Below are positions 1 through 5,034 of a DNA stretch of 7,215 nucleotides, piece by piece (the stretch's first letter is position 1; every line of letters starts with the position of its first letter). The DNA comes from an uncultured Clostridiaceae bacterium (GTDB lineage: Bacteria > Bacillota > Clostridia > Lachnospirales > Lachnospiraceae), in the NCBI GenBank assembly GCA_949841235.1, contig CATKZA010000083.1, positions 1 to 7,215 of the forward strand, written 5' to 3'. A model generated the notes under the pieces. That model saw nothing but the letters and a program-made list of their open reading frames with translations. It had not been told where the DNA came from and searched no databases. The position numbers were made by a program, and so were the translations under genes.

Positions 1-2
1 AC

Positions 3-491
3 CTGCTGGAGGTGAATCTCTCTGACAATGTGGTGGTGGCCTATGCCAAAGATGGCAGGAAAGGCTATACCATTCCGGCAAAGGTTATGATCTGTTCCGG
101 TGGGATGAAAGGGCATCGAACGATTACGGGAAATTACCCCATTCTAAGAAAGGCGGGACGCTGGCATGTGCTTCGCTATCATTCCTATGGCCAGTATGCC
201 ACCCGGATTCGGGGGCCGTATCTATTTCATTCAGTGACCTATGACCGATATGGCGACCACTATTCCTTGCAGGCGAAGGAATATAAGAAATTGGGAAAGA
301 GTGCATCCCACGGCTGCATTCGCCTACAGGCGAAGGATGCCAAGTGGATTTATGACAACAGCACCCGATGCAGTGCGAAATTGTTCTATAAAAAGAACAG
401 GAAGATTCCCTTTCCTGCACCCAGGGCAGTAAAGATTGGGAAAACAAAGGGCGGGAAATATTATGACAGGACGGATTCCGCAAGAAAATAA
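3..491 (+). CDS. L,D-transpeptidase (YkuD domain), C-terminal part, truncated by window edge
   Basis: Extracytoplasmic peptidoglycan enzyme that, by family, forms 3-3 crosslinks or attaches groups to the stem peptide using a catalytic cysteine. The frame is open to the left edge: codons before the GTG at 12 read LLEV and continue the typical first beta strand of the domain, so GTG 12 is probably not the start and the true N-terminus (signal or anchor, perhaps other domains) lies outside. The YkuD signature is clear: a conserved His in YLFHSV, then the SASHGCIRL motif with catalytic His codon 309-311 and Cys codon 315-317, followed by the usual conserved Arg. The domain ends around KLFYKK and is followed by a basic Lys/Arg/Gly-rich tail up to the TAA at 489-491. 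No terminator hairpin is evident after it. The downstream pckA has its own promoter, so the two are probably separate units. Domain call is firm; exact activity and substrate are not determined. Confidence 0.9.
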   Translation: MLEVNLSDNVVVAYAKDGRKGYTIPAKVMICSGGMKGHRTITGNYPILRKAGRWHVLRYHSYGQYATRIRGPYLFHSVTYDRYGDHYSLQAKEYKKLGKSASHGCIRLQAKDAKWIYDNSTRCSAKLFYKKNRKIPFPAPRAVKIGKTKGGKYYDRTDSARK

Positions 492-503
492 ATGGCTTGC
501 TTA

Positions 504-532
504 TTGACTTTTTTTGGAAAAAAAATTATACT
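504..532 (+). promoter_or_regulatory. Sigma-A promoter of pckA
   Basis: A -35 box TTGACT (504-509) and a -10 box TATACT (527-532) are separated by exactly 17 bp, each one base from consensus. The spacer is a T-run followed by GG and an A-run, which is likely to be curved or stiff DNA. Transcription should start near 539-541, giving a leader of about 130 nt before the pckA start codon. It begins 12 bp after the stop of the L,D-transpeptidase gene, so pckA can be expressed independently. No clear catabolite-responsive (cre) site was found around it. Confidence 0.8.
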
Positions 533-553
533 GTTTTGTGAATATGGTCTGCT

Positions 554-635
554 CATAGAACTGTCTGTTACTATTCACAGTCCGGCACTGGAACGGCAGA
601 ACCGTGAACAGTAACAGTTGTCTGCGTATTCTATG
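554..635 (+). promoter_or_regulatory. Long interrupted hairpin in the pckA 5' leader
   Basis: The pckA leader can fold into an extended stem. The core arms are 565-578 (CTGTTACTATTCAC) and 604-617 (GTGAACAGTAACAG), 14 positions with a single A-C mismatch and a 25-nt loop. Beyond an internal loop a perfect 7-bp stem follows, CATAGAA (554-560) with TTCTATG (629-635). The structure would start about 14 nt from the predicted 5' end and finish about 20 nt before the Shine-Dalgarno, leaving the ribosome site free. It has no U-tract, so it is not a simple terminator. It could stabilise the mRNA, bind a protein, or act as a DNA operator for a dimeric regulator. No known riboswitch class was recognised. 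Confidence 0.5.
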
Positions 636-670
636 CCGACAGGACAATACAAAAATAGGAGGTTTTTTCA

Positions 671-2410
671 ATGGCAACAAAAGCAAATTACAAAATGGAA
701 GAAATTGGCGCTGGCAAGATTGGCTTTCCTAAGACAGGTGAAGCCGTGACAAACACTCGTGCAATCATTGAGTGCGCATTCTACGGGAACAATGTGGTCA
801 AAGTGAACACATTGAAGGAAGCATACAATCTGGCGAAAAATTCACCGGGAACGATCGTCACCGATATGCCTGTCTACAGAGGCGAGGAGTTCGGTCTGGA
901 TGCTGATGCCAAGGTTCTGCTTTTCAATGATGGCGCAGTGACAGGGCGTTATGCAGCCGCACGCCGAATCAAGGGCGAGCCGGGCGTGAATGCCGCTAAG
1001 CTTGACAAGGTAGTGATGGATGCGATTTACAAGACCCGTTTCAAGAAGTTGTACCATGCAACCTGCTATGTAGGCCTTGACAAAGAATTTATGGCAAAAG
1101 TTCATCTTCTGATTCCCGAAGGGGAAGAGAACCTGATGTACAACTGGATGCTGAACTTCCAGTACATGTCAGATGAATACGTGAAGATGTATAAGGAGTC
1201 CAAGCTGATTGCGGACGGAAAAGAGCCTGATATCTATATCTTCTCTGATCCCCAGTGGGCACCTACAGAGAGCCCTGACGTAGATTATTCTTGCCTCAGC
1301 GATCCGCTGACCCTCTGCTACTTCGATACCAAGCAGAACTGCGCAGCCATCTTGGGCATGAAGTACTTCGGCGAGCATAAGAAGGGAACCCTTACCATGG
1401 CATGGGCATTGGCTAACCGCAATGGATACGCTTCCTGCCACGGCGGACAGAAGGAATACTCTCTGGAAGGCGGCAAGAAGTTCGTTGCTTCCGTATACGG
1501 TCTGTCCGGATCAGGAAAGTCTACCCTTACCCATGCAAAGCATAATGGGAAGTATGATGCATTTGGCGGCATCAAGGTTCTTCATGATGACGCATTCATT
1601 ATCAATACAGACTCTTGCGCTTCCATTGCGCTGGAGCCTACTTACTTCGATAAGACGGCGGATTATCCTACGGGCTGTGCAGATAATCAGTATCTGCTTA
1701 CCGTGCAGAACTGCTCTGCAACCATGGACGAGGATGGAAAGATTCAGCTGGTGACAGAGGATGTGCGTAACGGTAACGGACGTGCAATCAAGTCCAAACT
1801 CTGGTCTCCGAACCGCGTGGATAAGATTGACGCTCCTGTCAATGCGATTTTCTGGATCATGAAAGATCCTACCATTCCTCCGGTAGTGAAGCTGAAAGGT
1901 GCAGCCCTGGCATCTGTTATGGGTGCAACTCTGGCTACCAAGACTTCTACCGCAGAGCGCGTGGCAGCAGGAACAGACATGAATGCTCTTCGCATTGTGC
2001 CTTATGCAAACCCATTCAGAACCTATCCTTTGGCAAATGACTACTCTGCATTCAAGAAGCTCATCGAGGAGAAGAATGTAGACTGCTACATTGTGAATAC
2101 CGGTGACTTCATGGGAACGAAGTGCCAGCCTGCTGACACTCTGGGCATCTTGGAGGATATCGTGGAAGGAAAGGCTACCTTCGAGAAGTGGGGCAACTTT
2201 GATGATATCGAGATTATGTATGACTGGTCTGGCAAGACTGCTGACTTCAAGCCAAACCTTGAGGATCCTGAGTACAAGGCGGCGCTGAAGGCTGCAATGC
2301 AGAACCGCGTAGATGCAGTAGAAGGCTTCTCCACTGCTAAGAATGGCTATGACAAGCTTCCGGATGAGGCGCTTGAGGCTGTTAAGAAGCTGGTTGACGC
2401 ATTATCATAA
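671..2410 (+). CDS. pckA: Phosphoenolpyruvate carboxykinase (ATP), divergent long form
   Basis: Cytoplasmic enzyme interconverting oxaloacetate + ATP and phosphoenolpyruvate + CO2 + ADP; in anaerobes it serves gluconeogenesis or runs in the PEP-carboxylating direction. The 579-aa protein has the family landmarks in order: TGR (Arg93, equivalent of the oxaloacetate-binding Arg65 of E. coli), GEHKKG (Lys237/Lys238) and CHGG (His257) matching the metal-binding Lys/His, the P-loop GLSGSGKST (277-285, Lys283; Ser284 replaces the usual Thr), the HDD motif (305-307), and an Arg in WSPNRV (Arg382). It is about 40 residues longer than the usual ~540: roughly 28 extra residues lie before the first Arg motif and about 9 between P-loop and HDD, and the segment after HDD is divergent. 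Start ATG 671 follows AGGAGG (657-662) at an 8-nt spacing. It is monocistronic, with its own promoter and terminator. Residue equivalences are by eye. Confidence 0.95.
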   Translation: MATKANYKMEEIGAGKIGFPKTGEAVTNTRAIIECAFYGNNVVKVNTLKEAYNLAKNSPGTIVTDMPVYRGEEFGLDADAKVLLFNDGAVTGRYAAARRIKGEPGVNAAKLDKVVMDAIYKTRFKKLYHATCYVGLDKEFMAKVHLLIPEGEENLMYNWMLNFQYMSDEYVKMYKESKLIADGKEPDIYIFSDPQWAPTESPDVDYSCLSDPLTLCYFDTKQNCAAILGMKYFGEHKKGTLTMAWALANRNGYASCHGGQKEYSLEGGKKFVASVYGLSGSGKSTLTHAKHNGKYDAFGGIKVLHDDAFIINTDSCASIALEPTYFDKTADYPTGCADNQYLLTVQNCSATMDEDGKIQLVTEDVRNGNGRAIKSKLWSPNRVDKIDAPVNAIFWIMKDPTIPPVVKLKGAALASVMGATLATKTSTAERVAAGTDMNALRIVPYANPFRTYPLANDYSAFKKLIEEKNVDCYIVNTGDFMGTKCQPADTLGILEDIVEGKATFEKWGNFDDIEIMYDWSGKTADFKPNLEDPEYKAALKAAMQNRVDAVEGFSTAKNGYDKLPDEALEAVKKLVDALS

Positions 2411-2446
2411 GAGAAGAATAGCATATCAATGTTATAGGAAATATAA

Positions 2447-2481
2447 GGCCCTTCGGTGCGGATGCACCGGAGGGCTTTTTT
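2447..2481 (+). terminator. Rho-independent terminator of pckA
   Basis: A 12-bp stem, GCCCTTCGGTGC (2448-2459) with GCACCGGAGGGC (2464-2475), contains only one G-U pair and closes on a GGAT tetraloop. It is followed directly by six T (2476-2481); the preceding AAG can extend the stem into the T-run. It lies 37 bp after the pckA stop codon, and it separates pckA from the protease operon. Confidence 0.95.
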
Positions 2482-2612
2482 GCTGGTCTTGATTTCAGAT
2501 TCTTTATGTGACTGAAAATATTAATAGGGCATATTATAAAGAAAATATTTACACGGCAATATAGATATTTAAAATCCAAATATGATGTCATAAACAATTA
2601 AATGGGCAAAAT
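2482..2612 (+). other. AT-rich intergenic stretch, no recognisable feature
   Basis: Between the pckA terminator and the operator-like repeat there is AT-rich DNA with no convincing ORF with a ribosome site, no RNA gene and no strong hairpin. Only short weak inverted repeats (for example TTTCAG with CTGAAA near 2500) are seen. It may serve as an upstream AT-rich element for the following promoter, but nothing specific can be assigned. Confidence 0.5.
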
Positions 2613-2632
2613 CTTAAGAATTCTTAAGAATT
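2613..2632 (+). promoter_or_regulatory. Direct repeat / palindrome, probable response-regulator operator
   Basis: Two identical 10-bp units CTTAAGAATT stand head to tail (2613-2622 and 2623-2632). Together they create a perfect 16-bp palindrome CTTAAGAATTCTTAAG (2613-2628). Tandem TTAAG-type hexamers at one-helical-turn spacing just upstream of a promoter are typical of OmpR/PhoB-family response regulator sites, which bind as head-to-tail dimers over a poor -35 region. The repeat sits exactly where the -35 of the protease promoter should be. The repeat is directly seen; the regulator family is inference and no regulator gene is in the window. Confidence 0.55.
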
Positions 2633-2647
2633 TATTTTGGATAATTA

Positions 2648-2656
2648 TGGTAAAAT
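2648..2656 (+). promoter_or_regulatory. Extended -10 promoter of the protease-LRR operon
   Basis: TGG-TAAAAT (2648-2656) is an extended -10 element (TGn plus a 4/6-5/6 match to TATAAT). No acceptable -35 hexamer lies 16-18 bp upstream (2627-2634 reads through AGAATTTA), where the CTTAAGAATT direct repeat ends. This arrangement suggests an activator-dependent start near 2663. An overlapping alternative -10, TATAGT (2656-2661), is possible. Confidence 0.5.
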
Positions 2657-2678
2657 ATAGTTTGTAGAGGAGAAAAAC

Positions 2679-2723
2679 ATGCAGATAATCAAAAAAAAGG
2701 AGGAGAGTACATGCACCAATTAA
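2679..2723 (+). CDS. Possible 14-codon upstream ORF overlapping the protease start
   Basis: ATG 2679 follows GAGGAG (2667-2672) at a good 6-nt spacing and reads MQIIKKKEESTCTN before TAA at 2721-2723. The ORF contains the Shine-Dalgarno of the protease and ends 13 nt inside it. Its Lys codons lie on an A8 run (2691-2698) that includes A-AAA-AAG in the zero frame, the classical bacterial -1 slippery heptamer. A -1 shift there, or an extra A by transcript slippage, would continue through GGEY straight into the protease ATG in frame, adding an N-terminal extension before the signal peptide. The open frame and site are seen; translation and any slippage are inference, and chance is a real alternative because poly-A before a ribosome site is common. 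Confidence 0.25.
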   Translation: MQIIKKKEESTCTN

Positions 2724-2950
2724 ATAGAAGAACATGTAAAAAGGCATTGGTCGTCTTTTTGTCGGCCGCCATCACCCTGCAGGCCACCACGGTGGCAACT
2801 GCTACCCGTGCCAGTGCGGCAGAGCCAGAGCAGGATTACATCATTGTATTTGATGATGCAGAAACATGCCAGGACTTCGCCGAGGAAGCCCAAACGCCGG
2901 AAACAAACCCGGAAGGCGAGAGCCTTCTGAAGATGCCAACATGGCGGTAG
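2711..2950 (+). CDS. Subtilisin-like protease, N-terminal fragment (signal peptide and half of I9 propeptide), frameshifted
   Basis: Start ATG 2711 has an excellent AAGGAGG (2697-2703) with a 7-nt spacer. Residues 1-36 form a Sec signal peptide: basic RRTCKK, a hydrophobic core around ALVVFLSAAI, and an ASA cleavage site before AEPEQD. From residue 43, DYIIVFDDAETCQDFAEEAQ matches the first strand and helix of an inhibitor I9 propeptide, which folds the protease and inhibits it until cleaved. The frame then ends at TAG 2948-2950 after a non-family tail (KMPTWR), while the other half of the propeptide appears in the -1 frame. Alone this fragment would be a 79-residue exported peptide with no enzyme. 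It should be read with the following entry as one damaged gene of 2711-5019; one added G near 2929 gives a 769-aa preproprotein. Confidence 0.85.
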   Translation: MHQLNRRTCKKALVVFLSAAITLQATTVATATRASAAEPEQDYIIVFDDAETCQDFAEEAQTPETNPEGESLLKMPTWR

Positions 2951-5019
2951 CAGAACTGACAAAGACTGAGGCTGAGAAACTGAAACAGGAAGATGGTGTC
3001 GCCAGCGTGGAGAAGGATTACATGGTGTCTGCCAACACCAGCGAGAAAAAAGAGGTCCAGGCAATTCAGAAAGTGGCAGGAAGCCAGTGGAACAGGAAAG
3101 CTGTTAATGCTCATTCCGATAAGAAGACAAAGAATGCTGGCAATAGGCAGAGAAAAATCAAGGTGGCCGTATTGGATTCCGGCGTTTCCGTGACGAAAGA
3201 TATGGAAATCGCAGAGAGAGCCAATCTGGTAGATGCGGAAGGATTATCCTACCTCTGCGAGGACATGACAGGGCATGGAACCGCCGTGGCAAGCATCATT
3301 GCCGCAAAGGATAACGGCATAGGAACATCGGGCATCAATGAAAGAGCCGATGTCTATTCCGTAAAGGTGCTGGATGATGAAAATAAATCCCCTGTCAGCC
3401 GCATCATTGCGGGCATCCAGTGGTGCATGGATCATGGCATGGACATTGTGAACATGAGCTTCGGCATGCACCGGGAATCCATGGCACTGCATGCCATCAT
3501 CAGAGAGGCGGAGCAGAAGGGCATCCTGTTCATTGCAGCCGCAGGCAACAATGCAGCCACAGGCAGCAATGCAACCGTAGGTAGTATGGGAGATCAGAAT
3601 GATACCGTGGAATATCCTGCGGCATATCCGGAAGTGCTGGCTGTGGGCAGCGTTACAAGCCAGATGTCCCGGGCAGAGGACAGTGCCAGAGGGAAAGCGG
3701 TGGAACTTGCGGCACCGGGAGAGTGCGTTCCCGTCACCTCTTCCCTAGGCGGCATGACCGTAGAAAGCGGTACCAGTTTTGCCGCACCCCATGTCAGCGC
3801 CATCGCATCCCTGCTGTGGGAAAACTGCCCATCTTGGGATGCCCGGAAAATCCGAGCATGGATGGATGCCGGGGCCAGGGAATTAGAGGACAGGGATTGC
3901 GGCTATGGCTTGGTGGATTACGCATACTGCAAGGAAATCCAGGATGCTTTCGACAAGGATTATGCCCCGCAGGATGTGGGAGGGGAACTGCCGGATTATT
4001 CCTATGATAACGACACAGAACTAAGGGAATACCAGATGCCGGAAATCGCCGCCCTGTGGAACGCCAATGGACACAATAAATTGATTGCTACATCCGTGGA
4101 CGGTTCAAATAAATGGCAGACAGCATACGGAAGTGACAAGATTAAGGTGCTGCAAAAGGTTAGCTACATTGTGGACACGGAAACAGGAACGAGCGGCGGG
4201 CAAAGTGTTACATTGAGCGATGTTAAAATGATACATGCCCATGGGACGACAAATTACATTGCAACGGTCTGCTATTTATACAGGCTGGCAAAGCTGCAGC
4301 ACGATAGCTTAAAGACACCGATCACTACTATAATGGAAAAAAACAAGCAGCATTATGGATTGAATGCCGATGCTGCAAATTATACACAGTTGCGAAAAGC
4401 AGTCAATATCGTGTGCAAGGGTAGCTTCCCCTCTGGAAATATTCCCACGGTGTATAGCGGCACAGCGGTAGAGAAGGCGGGGAAGAACCGCTGTCTGAGA
4501 ATCTTGGGGATGGCGATGCATGTGGCGGGGGATGCCTATGCCCATAAGGCGATTGTGCCGAATAGTTCGAGTGTGATTAATTATATTGAATCGATTAATA
4601 ATACGCAAAATCTTTTTACAAAAAGTGCGCTTAAAGCGTTGCTTGACGAACTGGGAGAGTCTGTAAAAACAAATTGTGTTACGATGTCAAGAATGTCGAG
4701 TTCAGATCCTAAAACAGGTTATGCAGCAAACGAACATATAGGGAAACAAATTCATAGGACTTTTGCTGACAGCACGACTTTCTGTCCCAAACGATACCAG
4801 TACGGCGCACAAAACGTGGTGGAAGACCTTTTATTTTATTTTTATCAAAAGAATGATTTATTTAGCGTGTTGTCATTTTATAACTATGGGACAAATAAGA
4901 ACAATATTTGTCAATATCGTCTTGACAAATATGCCAGCCAGGCGAGCGGGGTCACCAATCCAGCCAATCTCAATTGGTCAGCATATTCAGGAGATAGAAT
5001 TGTAAAAAAGAATAATTAG
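2866..5019 (+). CDS. Subtilisin-like serine protease (S8) with C-terminal HxxxDxxxH metal-site-like domain, frame-separated from its signal peptide
   Basis: The frame is open from 2857 but has no ribosome site at ATG 2866 or ATG 2941, so it is the body of the gene starting at 2711. Counted from 2866, residues 25-55 complete an I9 propeptide (AVAELT...GVASVEKDYM). The S8 catalytic domain spans about 98-355: Asp104 (AVLDSGV), His137 (GHGTAVAS), Asn228 of the oxyanion hole (AAAGNN), Ser304 (GTSFAAPHVS), all intact. A linker follows (~360-390). Residues ~450-675 are a helical domain with HAHGTTNY (His457, His459), MHVAGDAYAH (His552, Asp556, His560) and EHIGKQIH (His624, His630), resembling zinc-dependent phospholipase C / S1-P1 / DUF6765 folds; this assignment is by motif only. 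No LPxTG or membrane anchor, so the intact protein would be secreted. The C-terminal DNA (4561-4920, about 34% GC) contrasts with the catalytic part (3601-3900, about 60%). The LRR gene follows after 15 bp. Confidence 0.9.
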   Translation: MPGLRRGSPNAGNKPGRREPSEDANMAVAELTKTEAEKLKQEDGVASVEKDYMVSANTSEKKEVQAIQKVAGSQWNRKAVNAHSDKKTKNAGNRQRKIKVAVLDSGVSVTKDMEIAERANLVDAEGLSYLCEDMTGHGTAVASIIAAKDNGIGTSGINERADVYSVKVLDDENKSPVSRIIAGIQWCMDHGMDIVNMSFGMHRESMALHAIIREAEQKGILFIAAAGNNAATGSNATVGSMGDQNDTVEYPAAYPEVLAVGSVTSQMSRAEDSARGKAVELAAPGECVPVTSSLGGMTVESGTSFAAPHVSAIASLLWENCPSWDARKIRAWMDAGARELEDRDCGYGLVDYAYCKEIQDAFDKDYAPQDVGGELPDYSYDNDTELREYQMPEIAALWNANGHNKLIATSVDGSNKWQTAYGSDKIKVLQKVSYIVDTETGTSGGQSVTLSDVKMIHAHGTTNYIATVCYLYRLAKLQHDSLKTPITTIMEKNKQHYGLNADAANYTQLRKAVNIVCKGSFPSGNIPTVYSGTAVEKAGKNRCLRILGMAMHVAGDAYAHKAIVPNSSSVINYIESINNTQNLFTKSALKALLDELGESVKTNCVTMSRMSSSDPKTGYAANEHIGKQIHRTFADSTTFCPKRYQYGAQNVVEDLLFYFYQKNDLFSVLSFYNYGTNKNNICQYRLDKYASQASGVTNPANLNWSAYSGDRIVKKNN
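2924..2935 (+). other. Inferred frameshift position in the protease propeptide
   Basis: In the first frame CTT CTG is followed by AAG ATG (LLKM); in the second frame the DNA reads GAA GAT GCC AAC ATG (EDANM) and runs into AVAELTKTEAEKL, the usual second half of an I9 propeptide. Reading CTT CTG GAA GAT, that is one G more after CTG (2927-2929), joins both halves as EGESLLEDANMAVAEL. The two frames are both open only between 2857 and 2947, so the shift must lie there. There is no homopolymer longer than three at the join, which argues against simple phase variation. A true deletion or a base-calling error are both possible. Confidence 0.75.
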
Positions 5020-5034
5020 GAAGGAGCGATCTAT

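Noticed and set aside
480..516. Intrinsic terminator for the L,D-transpeptidase gene (GCAAG/CTTGC plus T-run)
   Set aside because: The stem is only 5 bp with an 11-nt loop, and the T-run is 8 nt away and lies between the pckA -35 and -10 boxes.
842..1105. Reverse-strand open frames across pckA, the protease and the LRR gene
   Set aside because: They are shadows of strongly coding forward frames, without ribosome sites or recognisable domains.
1422..1754. 110-codon forward open frame inside pckA
   Set aside because: It is in an alternate frame over the P-loop region of pckA, with no family resemblance and no ribosome site.
2711..2760. Twin-arginine signal (NRRTCKK) in the protease
   Set aside because: It lacks the hydrophobic residues of the SRRxFLK consensus after RR; an ordinary Sec signal peptide explains it.
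2905..2911. A-AAC-CCG heptamer in the correct frame as a programmed -1 frameshift site for the protease
   Set aside because: It fits X-XXY-YYZ, but AAC to AAA and CCG to CCC re-pairing is poor, no stimulatory structure was seen, and a shift here would give the unnatural GRREPSEDAN joint instead of the smooth EGESLLEDANM obtained by one added base.
2866..2943. Independent translation start of the protease at ATG 2866 or ATG 2941
   Set aside because: Neither has a Shine-Dalgarno, and both would give a protein without signal peptide and with half a propeptide. ATG 2941 overlaps the upstream stop at 2948, so weak reinitiation cannot be excluded.
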